In this document: positions 1 to 8,104 of the stretch, piece by piece
Numbering within the stretch: position 1 is the stretch's first letter
How the letters are laid out: each line of letters opens with the position of its first letter
NCBI GenBank assembly: GCA_035556495.1
Contig: DATMEW010000053.1
Span: forward strand, 1 to 57,920
From: CANKHJ01 sp035556495
GTDB taxonomy: Bacteria; Pseudomonadota; Alphaproteobacteria; Rhizobiales; Xanthobacteraceae
DNA length: 57,920 nucleotides
Direction: 5' to 3'
The notes under the pieces: generated by a model
The model's input: only the letters and a program-made list of their open reading frames with translations
Databases searched by the model: none
Told to the model about the DNA's origin: nothing
Program-made: the position numbers and the translations under genes

Positions 1-170
1 CGGGCTCGCGCCTGGCCTTGCTCCTGCATCATGACGATGCCGCTCGCGAATTTTCCTATGACCGCGATTTCAAGGTCAGCCCGCTCGCCGAGGCGCTGGA
101 CAAGGCGGAGGAATACGGGCTGACAACCGTCAGCATGAAACGCGACTGGGCGACGGTTTTTGCCGCGTGA
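1..170 (+). CDS. HAD-family hydrolase, C-terminal end only (5' truncated by window)
   Basis: An open frame from base 3 to the TGA at 168-170 encodes 55 residues with no usable start, so this is the end of a gene lying mainly outside the window. The peptide contains LLLHHDDAAREFSYDR, then an LSPL-like turn (VSPLAEALDKA), and ends near VSMKRDWATVF. From memory this resembles the C-terminus of secreted or cytosolic HAD phosphatases, in which an HHDD segment and a final DW-T-F motif are common. The catalytic DxD motif would lie upstream and cannot be checked. Family assignment is by recollection only, and the substrate is unknown. Confidence 0.55.
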   Translation, partial: GSRLALLLHHDDAAREFSYDRDFKVSPLAEALDKAEEYGLTTVSMKRDWATVFAA

Positions 171-516
171 TGCGAACAGACGAAACGGAGAGTCGAGTAC
201 TTCCTTCCGCGTCCCGGCTCGGACATCGCACTGCTGCCGCTGTTGTGCATCATCGTCCTGCCCGCCTGGCTCGCAGTCGCGGGGCCGCCTGAATGCCCGT
301 CAAAAGGCGGGGCCTCTCGCAGGAGCCGCCGGCACGGCGAACGCAGAGCGGCCGTTGTCGCTTGCTCCACAACCGGGCACAGGCGCAGCTCCGCAATCCG
401 GGGCGCCTACCGCTGCGGGTGTGAAGTCGTCAGTTCTCCTCAATCAGTCGAACTAAAATGCACATGTCGACCGCGGAGAAATCCGCCTCATTGGTCATGA
501 GGCGGATCACGAAAGG
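171..516. other. Intergenic stretch, no gene seen
   Basis: The 346 bases between the truncated HAD gene and the end of the ABC-transporter operon contain only overlapping low-quality frames without ribosome-binding sites. The only structure seen is the hairpin at 481-507, annotated separately as a terminator for the minus-strand operon. Confidence 0.6.
481..507 (-). terminator. Hairpin terminator of the ABC-transporter operon
   Basis: Perfect 11-bp inverted repeat (ATCCGCCTCAT / ATGAGGCGGAT, 5-nt loop) beginning about 10 nt past the stop codon of the substrate-binding-protein gene. On the minus strand the stem is followed by a short pyrimidine run (TTTCTCC). Position and symmetry fit a transcription terminator, although the U-tract is weak. 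Confidence 0.65.
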
Positions 517-1518
517 TCACTTTGCCGAGAGATCGATCTTTTCAAGATAGTTCGGCGAATAGACATCCTCGACCTTGATATCAGCCTTGCCCTGCTGATA
601 CTTCTTGATCAGATCGAGGGTCTTCTCCATTTTCCCGCGATCCATGAAGCCGACGCCATTGGCTTTGGCCTGATCGGTCAGCATGTGCTGCATCGTGACC
701 TTCCACTGGGCAAGCGTCAGATCGCGGCTGCTCTCGGGAAAACGCTTGGAGAATGCGTCCGCCGCCGCTTCCGGATTCTGGATCGCCCAGCGATAGCCGC
801 GCATCGTCGCTCCGACAAAGCGCTTTACGAGATCGCTCTTGCTCTTGAGCATGTCGTCGCCTGCGATCAGACCGATCGAATAATAGTCGACGCCATAGTC
901 GCTATAAACAAACTTGCCGATACCCACTCCGGCCTTCTGCGCCGCGCTCTGGATCGCCGGCTCCTCCGTCAGCATGGCAACGATAGCATCGACCTTCTTC
1001 GACACCAGAGTCGGGAACTTCGCCGGCGGCGTCACATTGACGACCTTAACCTTGGACGGGTCGAGACCGGCATTGCCGGCAAATACCGGGAACAGATTGA
1101 GCGGCGTTTCGCCGACCGCGGCTCCGAGAGATTTCCCGGCCAACCCCTCCGGCTTCTCGATCCCGATGCCCTTTACATAAAAGATTGCGTCCGCCGAACG
1201 ATCGAGCACGACGGCAATCTGCTTGACGGCAAGACCGTTGCCGCGCCCGATGATAATCGAAGCCATGTCGGCCATGCCGACAGTTGCCGCGCCCGTCGCG
1301 ACACGCTTGACCGTATCGCCGGAGCCGTAGCCACGCTGGATATCGATGTCGATATTGGCGTCGCGATAATAGCCCTGGGCTTCGGCAGCGAAAACTCCGT
1401 AATGCAAGCCATACGGAACCCAGTTCAGGGAAAAGATGACCTTGTCCGCCGCTTTCGCCGGCAGCGTCATCATTGTTGCCATCAAGGCGAGGGCAGCAAA
1501 CTTAACACACTTCTGCAT
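517..1518 (-). CDS. ABC transporter substrate-binding protein, NMT1/SsuA type
   Basis: A 333-residue secreted solute-binding protein. It has a Sec signal peptide (MQKCVKFAALALMATM...PAKA-AD) and then the NMT1/THI5-like fold seen in nitrate/sulfonate/taurine/pyrimidine binders (FSLNWVPYGLHYGVFAAEAQ near the start). The ATG at 1518 is chosen over one six codons upstream because an AAAGGAAAG Shine-Dalgarno lies just before it and the signal peptide then starts cleanly. It is the last gene of the operon 5212-517, after its permease and ATPase. In the periplasm it would capture the substrate and deliver it to the permease. The ligand cannot be read from sequence; the linked RidA and DUF6282 genes point to a nitrogenous small molecule. 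Confidence 0.88.
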   Translation of the reverse strand: MQKCVKFAALALMATMMTLPAKAADKVIFSLNWVPYGLHYGVFAAEAQGYYRDANIDIDIQRGYGSGDTVKRVATGAATVGMADMASIIIGRGNGLAVKQIAVVLDRSADAIFYVKGIGIEKPEGLAGKSLGAAVGETPLNLFPVFAGNAGLDPSKVKVVNVTPPAKFPTLVSKKVDAIVAMLTEEPAIQSAAQKAGVGIGKFVYSDYGVDYYSIGLIAGDDMLKSKSDLVKRFVGATMRGYRWAIQNPEAAADAFSKRFPESSRDLTLAQWKVTMQHMLTDQAKANGVGFMDRGKMEKTLDLIKKYQQGKADIKVEDVYSPNYLEKIDLSAK

Positions 1519-1557
1519 CGCACTTTCCTTTACCACGTTGATACGACTTCATCTCGA

Positions 1558-2328
1558 CTACGCGTATTCCAATCCAATTCGTCGGCCGATATGGTCGACG
1601 ATCTCGATAAACTCCTTTGACACACGCATTTCCGGTGTACGCGGACGCGGCAGATCGATGTTGACGATCTCCAGAACCTTCGCAGGCCGCGGACCAAGAA
1701 CCACGACCCGATCCGACAAGAACACCGCCTCCGGAATGCTGTGCGTGATCAGAAGGCTCGTCTTCTTTCTTTCGCTCCATATCCGCAGAAGCTCGATGTT
1801 GAGCTGGTTGCGGGTCATCATGTCCAACGCGCTGAACGGCTCGTCCAGCAGCAGGATCGACGGGTCGTGCGCCAACGCTCGCGCGATGGAGATGCGCTGC
1901 TGCATGCCACCCGACAATTCATTCGGATAACGGTTGGCAAAATCGCCCAGGCCGACAAGATTGAGCGTCTCGAGCCCCTTCTCCCGCGCAGCCCCCTTGT
2001 CGATGCCGAGGACTTCGGACGGCAGCAGAATATTCTCGAGCGCGGTCCGCCAGCGCATCAAGGCCGGCACCTGGAATACGATGCCGATTTTCCGTTGCGG
2101 CCCGGTGACCTCCTTCCCGTCCACGCGCACATCGCCCGACGTCTTCTTCTCAAGACCAGCCACGATCTTGAGCACCGTCGTCTTGCCCGATCCGCTCGGC
2201 CCCAGCACCGAGACGAACTCACGCGGCCGGACATCAAAGGACACGCCGTCAAGCGATGTCAGGGCGCCGTCTCGCGTGGCATAGATCTTCCGGAGATCGG
2301 TGATTGAAATAGAAGCTTCCGTGCTCAT
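1558..2328 (-). CDS. ABC transporter ATP-binding protein (SsuB/TauB-like)
   Basis: A 256-residue cytoplasmic ATPase of the nitrate/sulfonate/taurine importer class. All nucleotide-binding motifs are visible: Walker A GPSGSGKT, Q-loop VFQVPALM, signature LSGGMQQR, Walker B ILLLDEPFSALD and the switch His in LLITHS. The start ATG at 2328 overlaps the permease stop codon as ATGA, so the two genes are probably translationally coupled. It powers the permease encoded just upstream with the binding protein encoded just downstream. A longer reading starting at 2364 exists but would lie inside the permease gene and is not preferred. Confidence 0.92.
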   Translation of the reverse strand: MSTEASISITDLRKIYATRDGALTSLDGVSFDVRPREFVSVLGPSGSGKTTVLKIVAGLEKKTSGDVRVDGKEVTGPQRKIGIVFQVPALMRWRTALENILLPSEVLGIDKGAAREKGLETLNLVGLGDFANRYPNELSGGMQQRISIARALAHDPSILLLDEPFSALDMMTRNQLNIELLRIWSERKKTSLLITHSIPEAVFLSDRVVVLGPRPAKVLEIVNIDLPRPRTPEMRVSKEFIEIVDHIGRRIGLEYA

Positions 2329-3107
2329 GACGCTACCTGCGGCTGTTGAAGCGGCTGCCCCCACGGGATAGCGATCCGCTCAAGCACTTCGATCAATGCA
2401 TAAAGAATGATTCCCCCCAGCGAGATCACCACGAGCGCGGCGAAAGCCAGAGGAGTATCGAGTTCCTGGTTGGCGATGATGATGAGGTATCCGAGCCCCT
2501 GATCGCCGCCGACAAACTCGCCGATAATCGCGCCGATAACCGCAAGGGTGATGGCAATCTTCATGCCGCTGAACAGATCCGGCAGCGCCGCCGGCATTCT
2601 GAATTTCCAGAAAACCTGCCATCGCGACGCCTCCAGCGACCGTCCCAGATCGAGCAACTCCTTCTCGACGGAGACGAGGCCATTGGCCATGTTCACGACG
2701 ATCGGGAAGAACGCGACAAGAAAGGCAATGACGATCTTCGGCATGATGCCGTAACCGAACCAGACCAGGAGGATCGGCGCGATCGCCACCTTGGGCACAA
2801 GCTGCGCGATCAGCAGGATCGGCATCAGCACGTCGCGGACCGAGGGGACGACAACGATGACGGCCGCGGCAATCAGGCCGACAAGCACCGCCAGAATGAA
2901 ACCGGCGAATGTTTCGTAGAGCGTGTACCAGCCGTGCGCCCAGAAGAGCATCGGCTTCTCGATCATCCGCGAGACGATTGCGCTCGGCGCCGGCAGCAGA
3001 TACGGCGCGATATCGAAAACCCGGCAAGCCAGTTCCCAAATCGCGACCAGCGCGATCAGCGTCACGCTGACCTTGATCCATTGGATGATATTGGGTTTGC
3101 CAAGCAT
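2325..3107 (-). CDS. ABC transporter permease (SsuC/TauC-like)
   Basis: A 260-residue inner-membrane permease with about six hydrophobic segments. The conserved cytoplasmic EAA-type loop (AS-RWQVFWKFRMPAALPDLF, with the invariant Gly and Pro region) contacts the ATPase in BPD_transp_1 proteins. The ATG at 3107 follows the RidA stop by one base, and its 3' end overlaps the ATPase start. It forms an importer with the ATPase and binding protein downstream. By family it would move small organosulfur, amine or pyrimidine-like molecules, but nothing in the sequence fixes the substrate. Confidence 0.9.
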   Translation of the reverse strand: MLGKPNIIQWIKVSVTLIALVAIWELACRVFDIAPYLLPAPSAIVSRMIEKPMLFWAHGWYTLYETFAGFILAVLVGLIAAAVIVVVPSVRDVLMPILLIAQLVPKVAIAPILLVWFGYGIMPKIVIAFLVAFFPIVVNMANGLVSVEKELLDLGRSLEASRWQVFWKFRMPAALPDLFSGMKIAITLAVIGAIIGEFVGGDQGLGYLIIIANQELDTPLAFAALVVISLGGIILYALIEVLERIAIPWGQPLQQPQVAS

Positions 3108-3108
3108 G

Positions 3109-3519
3109 TCAGACGACCGGATTGCGGATCCAGGCAACCGCGTCGATCTCGACCAGAATATCCGAGCGCATCACCTCGGCCCGGAAACAGGTGCTGATCG
3201 GCGGCTCTTCCTTGAAGTATTCAGCCCGCACCGCGTTCATCTTTTTGTAGTCTTCGGGATTCTTCAGCATGATGACGACTTTATAGATGTCCTTCATCGT
3301 CCCGCCGGCCGCTTCCACGCACTTTTTGATATTCTCAAGCGTCAGGCGCGTCTGCTCCTCGATCGTCGGCGGCACATAACGCTCGTAATAATCCCCGGAG
3401 ACATGGCTCAGGGCGGTGGTTCCCGCGATATGCAGTTGATCGCCGATGAGGATAGCGCGGGCAAATGGCCCGACTGCTTCGGCCATATCGCGCGGCTGGA
3501 TATACTTCTTCGTTGTCAC
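3109..3519 (-). CDS. RidA (YjgF/YER057c/UK114) family protein
   Basis: A 136-residue RidA-family protein. Members hydrolyse reactive enamine/imine intermediates, and pathway-specific paralogues such as RutC act in nitrogen-compound catabolism. The GTG start at 3519 is preferred because AAGGGAA lies just upstream and the length then matches the family's usual 125-140 residues; an ATG 15 codons earlier would add a non-conserved extension. Visible features are the beta-strand ILIGDQLHIAGTTA, a central alpha-helix (TLENIKKCVEAAGGTM) and a C-terminal EIDAVAW segment carrying the typical V-I-E/D core. It lies 13 nt after the GntR gene in the same operon, suggesting it handles an unstable amino intermediate of the imported compound. 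Confidence 0.85.
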   Translation of the reverse strand: MTTKKYIQPRDMAEAVGPFARAILIGDQLHIAGTTALSHVSGDYYERYVPPTIEEQTRLTLENIKKCVEAAGGTMKDIYKVVIMLKNPEDYKKMNAVRAEYFKEEPPISTCFRAEVMRSDILVEIDAVAWIRNPVV

Positions 3520-3532
3520 GGCACGTTCCCTT

Positions 3533-4195
3533 CTAGATGACAGCGTCGATATTGAGGTCTTCAATCGTCTGCAGCGTCAGCTCGCGCACGTTCCGTCGCG
3601 CTGCTTTCGCATCACCCGACACGATCGCATCGATGATGCGATACTGGATCGGCTCGGTACGCGCGGCTGTCCGGCGCATCGATTCATAGGCATAGAGTCT
3701 GGAAATCAGCAGCGCGTTATCCCACACATGGGTCATTCGCTTGTTGCCCGCGCCCCGCAATATCCACTCGATCAGCTCGGCATTGATGAGCGTCAGATTT
3801 CCTTCCTTCACCTTGAGCAGCGCTTTCCGGAGATTCGTACGCACCCTCTCGGCATCGGCAATCGTGTCCGGGTCTGCGCGGCGCGCCGCGAGCTCAGCCG
3901 CATATTCCAGCAACGCCAGGCGAAGCTGAAAGAGCTCAACGATTTCCTCTTTCGTGAGTTCGACAACGCGAACACCGCGCCACGGCGAGCGATCGAGTAT
4001 GCCGTCAGCAACAAGGCGTTGCAGCGCCTCGCGCACAGGCCCGTTCGACAGACCGAACTCCTGCTGGAGCTCGGCTTCCCTGATCCTGTCACCGGGCTTG
4101 TAATACCCCTTGATGACGCGATCCCGAATGACCGAAATCAGCCACTCCGACCGGGAGAACTGTTGTAGGGGTTCTGCTGAAGACTGCGCTTCCAT
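3533..4195 (-). CDS. GntR-family transcriptional regulator, FCD domain
   Basis: About 220 residues. The N-terminal winged HTH (residues about 20-80: IRDRVIKGYYKPGDRIREAEL, then GLSNGPVREALQRL) is typical of GntR. The all-helical C-terminal FCD ligand domain carries the metal-binding pattern (D..D/N.FH-like helices, region LFQLRLALLEYAAELAA). It is the second gene of operon 5212-517, so it probably senses an intermediate of the pathway. A palindrome over the promoter at 5241-5261 is the obvious candidate operator. The start at 4195 is uncertain; an in-frame ATG at 4240 would add 15 residues with no family resemblance. Confidence 0.85.
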   Translation of the reverse strand: MEAQSSAEPLQQFSRSEWLISVIRDRVIKGYYKPGDRIREAELQQEFGLSNGPVREALQRLVADGILDRSPWRGVRVVELTKEEIVELFQLRLALLEYAAELAARRADPDTIADAERVRTNLRKALLKVKEGNLTLINAELIEWILRGAGNKRMTHVWDNALLISRLYAYESMRRTAARTEPIQYRIIDAIVSGDAKAARRNVRELTLQTIEDLNIDAVI

Positions 4196-4303
4196 CAGCC
4201 TGTTTCCACGAGCGTAGCGATAACCTGCGATTCGCAGCATCTGCGTTCCGCGACCAGCGCCGGTTTCCGCGCTATCGAGACCCGCACAGACAAGGACGTT
4301 GCG

Positions 4304-5212
4304 TCATGGATAGAGCAATGCAGCCGGATTCTGGTGCAGCATCACTCTGATCTCATCCATACTGAACCCCTCTTCGAGCAGCAGCTGACACATCAGACGC
4401 AGCGACTCGACCATCGGTGGATTGTGAAGCTGGCCGCAGTCGGTCGAAAGAACCGATCGCTTGACGCCGACGGCCCTGATCGCCTGCGCGAAATCACCGA
4501 TCGAAGCTCGCCACCAGCGCGGCAAAATCTCTCCCGCCGTGAAATTCATCCATACGCCGCGATCGGCAATTGCGATCTGCTGCTCGAGCGAAAGCTTCAG
4601 AAAGAACGGATGGTCACAAACGATGCGTTTTGCGCCCTGCGCCTTCGCCCGTTCGGAAACGATCATCATTTCCTTGAACGACGTATGTCCCAGATTCAGA
4701 ATGATATCGGCATCGGCAATCTGCTGGATGATCTCGGTCAACTCGGGAAGCGGCTCGTCATTCTTGTCGAGAAGATAGATTCGCGGTTGCCGGGCCGCAT
4801 AACTCGAAATGCCTCCCTTGATGGTCAGCCCCTTGCCGTGCTGCCCGACGCTTCCGGTGACGACCTCATGATTGGTGGAATCGATCGTCGGGAGCCAAAT
4901 CTGTCTCGCGCCATATTTGATGGCAGCCTCGACCGCGATCGGGTTCAGACCACCGACCTGCCGATTGCAGGCCATGCTCCCGAACACATCGATGCCTGGC
5001 ACGATCTTGCGGGTGAGTTCGGCGAGACCGGACGTCGGGAAATTATGCCGCTTGATGCAGATGGCGCGGACACCGGCGGCACGCGCCTCCGTCGCCAGTT
5101 CGATCGGGTCCTGAATACGCGCATAAAGATCCGGCGCGTGGTGAATATGTATGTCGATCGCGCCCTGAAGAAGCGAGAGATCGTCACGCAGCGGGATTTG
5201 CACCACATCCAT
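4304..5212 (-). CDS. DUF6282-family metal-dependent hydrolase-like protein
   Basis: A 302-residue cytosolic protein recognised as DUF6282-like, a TIM-barrel group related to amidohydrolases. An HxH metal site lies at the first strand (GAIDIHIHHAPD, near residue 20), followed by further candidate ligands in CIKRHNF, ILNLGHTS, CDHPFF and a terminal-strand LSTDCGQ. This pattern matches binuclear amidohydrolases, but no member known to me has a defined reaction. It is the first gene of the operon with its own promoter at 5243-5271, and a GGAAAGG ribosome-binding site precedes the ATG. Linkage to a RidA protein and an importer suggests it hydrolyses or decarboxylates the imported compound. Confidence 0.75.
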   Translation of the reverse strand: MDVVQIPLRDDLSLLQGAIDIHIHHAPDLYARIQDPIELATEARAAGVRAICIKRHNFPTSGLAELTRKIVPGIDVFGSMACNRQVGGLNPIAVEAAIKYGARQIWLPTIDSTNHEVVTGSVGQHGKGLTIKGGISSYAARQPRIYLLDKNDEPLPELTEIIQQIADADIILNLGHTSFKEMMIVSERAKAQGAKRIVCDHPFFLKLSLEQQIAIADRGVWMNFTAGEILPRWWRASIGDFAQAIRAVGVKRSVLSTDCGQLHNPPMVESLRLMCQLLLEEGFSMDEIRVMLHQNPAALLYP

Positions 5213-5240
5213 GTGAGCTGCCTTTCCTGAATTCCACTCC

Positions 5241-5261
5241 GATCATTAAGCATTAATGATC
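5241..5261 (-). promoter_or_regulatory. Palindromic operator overlapping the operon promoter
   Basis: Perfect inverted repeat with 9-bp arms (GATCATTAA / TTAATGATC) around a 3-bp centre, 29 nt upstream of the DUF6282 start. It covers the end of the promoter spacer and the -10 element, the classic position for a repressor. The operon's second gene encodes a GntR/FCD protein, whose family binds short AT-rich palindromes, so autoregulation is inferred. Confidence 0.7.
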
Positions 5262-5271
5262 CGGATGTAAA
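5243..5271 (-). promoter_or_regulatory. Sigma-70-type promoter of the DUF6282-ABC operon
   Basis: On the minus strand a -35 hexamer TTTACA is followed after 17 bp by TAATGA, extended to TAATGAT. This is the only well-spaced promoter seen upstream of the start codon at 5212. It drives DUF6282, gntR, ridA, permease, ATPase and binding protein as one transcript, judging by gene spacings of about 110 nt or less. Confidence 0.6.
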
Positions 5272-5783
5272 CGCCGACCCATATTTTGCGGCGCAGCATT
5301 CATGCTGCACCGCGTATATTCGGTTTGGAGGCCGAGCAGGACTGACGGCTGATCGCCCTCACGCAAAGAAAGGCGAAGCGAAAACGGAAATGCGCAGCGA
5401 GGAAACACCGGCGGAGAAGACGCTCAGGGATGCCCCGTCATGTGACCCGCAAACAGGATTTGGCCGACGAAGGAGCTACCGCAATCCCGCGATCGTCGTG
5501 TTGCCGGCCGAGGCCGGACCGCAAGGACGCGCTATGGTCGCGTATTCCGATCCATGATGATCTACGTAACACCCTGGCCGTCGGCGCACGATCAGTAATG
5601 GAAACGAACTCGTCGCAACCACGGAGCGCGGGAGGCGGATGCCGCCGCCAAGCATCGGCGGCCGGTTCGCACGGCCTACCTATAAGACCGGCGCACGACG
5701 GCTGCTCGTCGCATTCCGGACGGCGGCCCCCTCATCACCTGTGCTGCGGGACCGACGACAGAGTGCCGGCGCAGCATGCCGCA
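5272..5783. other. Intergenic stretch, no gene seen
   Basis: About 510 bases between the operon promoter and the end of the next minus-strand gene. Short frames exist on both strands but lack ribosome-binding sites, hydrophobic signatures or recognisable motifs. Nothing beyond the promoter/operator on its left edge is seen. Confidence 0.55.
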
Positions 5784-6782
5784 CTATACGCGAACAACGC
5801 TGAGTGTTTCTCGAGCAAATAACTCGTCGCAATCCAGGCGTCTCAACGTGACTCCTTGCTCGAACGCGTAATCGAGAAACACCTCGATACTTTTGAGGTT
5901 TGGCGCAAGGCCATATGGCCATGCGCCTCCCTCTCCAAACACCATTTGGCTACCGGATCGTGCCCCGTCTGCAGCCCATGGAGCCGGAATGTATGGAGCA
6001 TGTTCGTTCATTATGAGCGCCAACGCATTTGTCTTTGCGCGCTCGAAGGCATCATACAAGTTCCGCGCGATCCAGCGATTACGCTCATAGACATCACGCC
6101 TCAATGCAATGAGATGCATGATCGGGAAGACACCCGTCGCTCTGAAATACTTCTCTTCCTCGATGCGCGGGTCGGCAAAGAGGCGGCGAATATCGCCTCC
6201 GCCGGGATAAAAAGCTTTCGGAGGGCGCGCAGATATAATCGCATCAATTCTCCCGGATGTGAGCATGTCGCTCAACGTATCGTCCGGGCGCACCTCCAGG
6301 CGAATATCGTCGGGGAGGGAGAGCGCGAGATTATCTCGACGCCCCGGCTGATCCAGGCCAGCCTGAATCCAGCGTATCGAGCTCAGCGGCACCCCGGCCA
6401 GATGAGCGAGAAAGCCTCGGACATAGACGGTCGCCGTCTGTGACCATTGCGGAATGCCAACCGTACAGCCGGCAAGATCCTCGGCTGCGCGAAGCCCCGA
6501 CGTCCTCGACACATAGATCGCACTCTGCCGAAAGGCGCGCGACGTAAAGACCGGAAGGCCGATCATATTGGCTTGCGGGTTACGTGCAATCTGCCCACAA
6601 AAATTCGCAAGCGAGACCTCGGCGACATCGAACTCCTGATTGAGGCCGAAGCGAAGGATTGCCGCCTCGATTTCAACCCGCGAAGCGACGAGATCGATCC
6701 CCTCCGCCTTGACGCGCCCGTCAATCAGATCGCGAGTGTGCAAACTCTCGTTGACAGCAAGGCTCAACCGTAAGTCAGACAA
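5784..6782 (-). CDS. 4,5-dihydroxyphthalate decarboxylase-like / periplasmic-binding-fold protein
   Basis: A 332-residue protein resembling the Pht5-like family annotated as 4,5-dihydroxyphthalate decarboxylase, which shares the type II periplasmic-binding fold. Typical pieces are the opening strand LRLSLAVNESLHTRDLIDG, FDVAEVSLANF and the FTSRAFRQSAIYV hinge region. There is no signal peptide, so a cytosolic enzyme or non-exported binder is likely. The only start in frame is TTG at 6782 with a poor ribosome-binding site. It lies 33 nt downstream of the Bug-type binding protein gene and may be co-transcribed with it. Annotations in this family are notoriously loose, so the decarboxylase reaction is not claimed. 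Confidence 0.7.
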   Translation of the reverse strand: MSDLRLSLAVNESLHTRDLIDGRVKAEGIDLVASRVEIEAAILRFGLNQEFDVAEVSLANFCGQIARNPQANMIGLPVFTSRAFRQSAIYVSRTSGLRAAEDLAGCTVGIPQWSQTATVYVRGFLAHLAGVPLSSIRWIQAGLDQPGRRDNLALSLPDDIRLEVRPDDTLSDMLTSGRIDAIISARPPKAFYPGGGDIRRLFADPRIEEEKYFRATGVFPIMHLIALRRDVYERNRWIARNLYDAFERAKTNALALIMNEHAPYIPAPWAADGARSGSQMVFGEGGAWPYGLAPNLKSIEVFLDYAFEQGVTLRRLDCDELFARETLSVVRV

Positions 6783-6815
6783 GGATCGATCTCATCGAAC
6801 ACGAGGCCGAAAGAA

Positions 6816-7790
6816 CTAATTAAGCTTCACCCCGCTCGCCTGAATGGGGCCGCGCCACTTCTCGGTTTCCTGTCTGGCGAATTCGCTCAGATACTCCGGC
6901 GTCCTCTCGCTGACAGGCGGCGGATTCTCGCCAAGGCTTTTCAGCCGCTCCCGTACCTCGGGATTGTCCAGAGCCTCGCTCGCCGCCTTATTGAGAATCT
7001 GGACGATATGCTTTGGCGTGCCCTTCGGAACGAAGAAAGATTGCCATCCCGTCACGTCGAGATCCGGCATTCCGAGTTCCTTCGTCGTCGGAACCCCCGG
7101 CAGCAGCGCGGTTCTCTCCGCACCGAAAATCACGATCGGTTTGAGCTTGCCGCCTTGAATATTGGAAAGCGTCGACGACACCGCATCGCACATATAGTCG
7201 ATGCGCCCGGCAATCAGATCCTGCATCGCCGGGCCGGCCCCACGATAGGGCACATGCGTCACATCGACACCAAGCTTCCTGTTCATCAGCAGACATCCGG
7301 CATGCGCGGTCGATCCCACGCCGCCCGACGCGAACTGCATGGTCTTTGCATTCTTCTTCAGATGCTCGATGAACTCCGGAAACGTCTTGACCGGAAAATC
7401 TGGATTGGTCAGCAGGACGCGCGTATCGCGCGATAGCAGAATGACCGGCTCGAAATCCTTTACCGCATCATAGGGCGGCTGCGTGTACAGCGACGTCACC
7501 AGCGCGTTGGTGCCGACATTGCCGAGCAGAACCTGATAGCCGTCGGGAGTCGCCTTGGAGACGCGCGTTCCCGCGATGATGCCACCGGCGCCCGTGACAT
7601 TCTCGACGACAACGCGCTGACCAAGCGTCCGCGACATGCCCTCGGCAAGGATCCGTCCGAAGACATCGCTGGGTCCGCCCGCCGCATAGGGGACGACCAT
7701 CGTGATGTAGCGCGACGGATAATTGTCCGCAGACGCATGCGTCGAAAACGCCATCATTGCCAGAGCAAGCGTCGCCATACATTTCTTCAT
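6816..7790 (-). CDS. Bug/TctC-family tripartite-tricarboxylate-type binding protein
   Basis: A 324-residue periplasmic binding protein of the Bug family. It has a Sec signal peptide (MKKCMATLALAMMAFSTHASA-D) followed by the family hallmark YPSRYITMVVPYAAGGPSDV, a VVENVTGAGG loop, and GYQVLLGN. Bug proteins capture carboxylated ligands through the VPYAAGGP and GAGG loops. No TctA/TctB membrane partners are present, which is common because Bug genes are often orphaned. The ATG at 7790 starts the signal peptide directly. The ligand is probably a carboxylic acid or amide processed by the neighbouring hydrolases. Confidence 0.9.
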   Translation of the reverse strand: MKKCMATLALAMMAFSTHASADNYPSRYITMVVPYAAGGPSDVFGRILAEGMSRTLGQRVVVENVTGAGGIIAGTRVSKATPDGYQVLLGNVGTNALVTSLYTQPPYDAVKDFEPVILLSRDTRVLLTNPDFPVKTFPEFIEHLKKNAKTMQFASGGVGSTAHAGCLLMNRKLGVDVTHVPYRGAGPAMQDLIAGRIDYMCDAVSSTLSNIQGGKLKPIVIFGAERTALLPGVPTTKELGMPDLDVTGWQSFFVPKGTPKHIVQILNKAASEALDNPEVRERLKSLGENPPPVSERTPEYLSEFARQETEKWRGPIQASGVKLN

Positions 7791-8104
7791 CTTGAAACCC
7801 CATCATGAAGAGCAGGTATCAGTCAGCGCACCGGCACGAACGCTAGGTCGTTCGAATACGCTAACGCTCCGATTTTTATCGATCAACGCGGGAGTCCTTC
7901 AGAGTGCAGCCTGATGCGCATATTCGCTGCAACCGGTTTACCAATGTGGAATTGACGCACGCTTGCGCGGCGATCCCGCAAGCGGAAGGCAACCAGCCGC
8001 TGTGTCGGCCCAGGAGAGCAACGCAACATCTTAAGGAGCAGAGCGATGCTCCAGAATGCAACGACGATATCGGCGTCAGGAATTTTCAAGCCGGACCGGA
8101 TGCA
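7791..8104. other. Intergenic stretch, no gene seen
   Basis: About 310 bases between the amidase stop and the Bug-gene start, all flanking genes on the minus strand. It presumably carries the promoter of the Bug gene. No convincing hexamer pair, hairpin or small gene was found. Confidence 0.5.
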
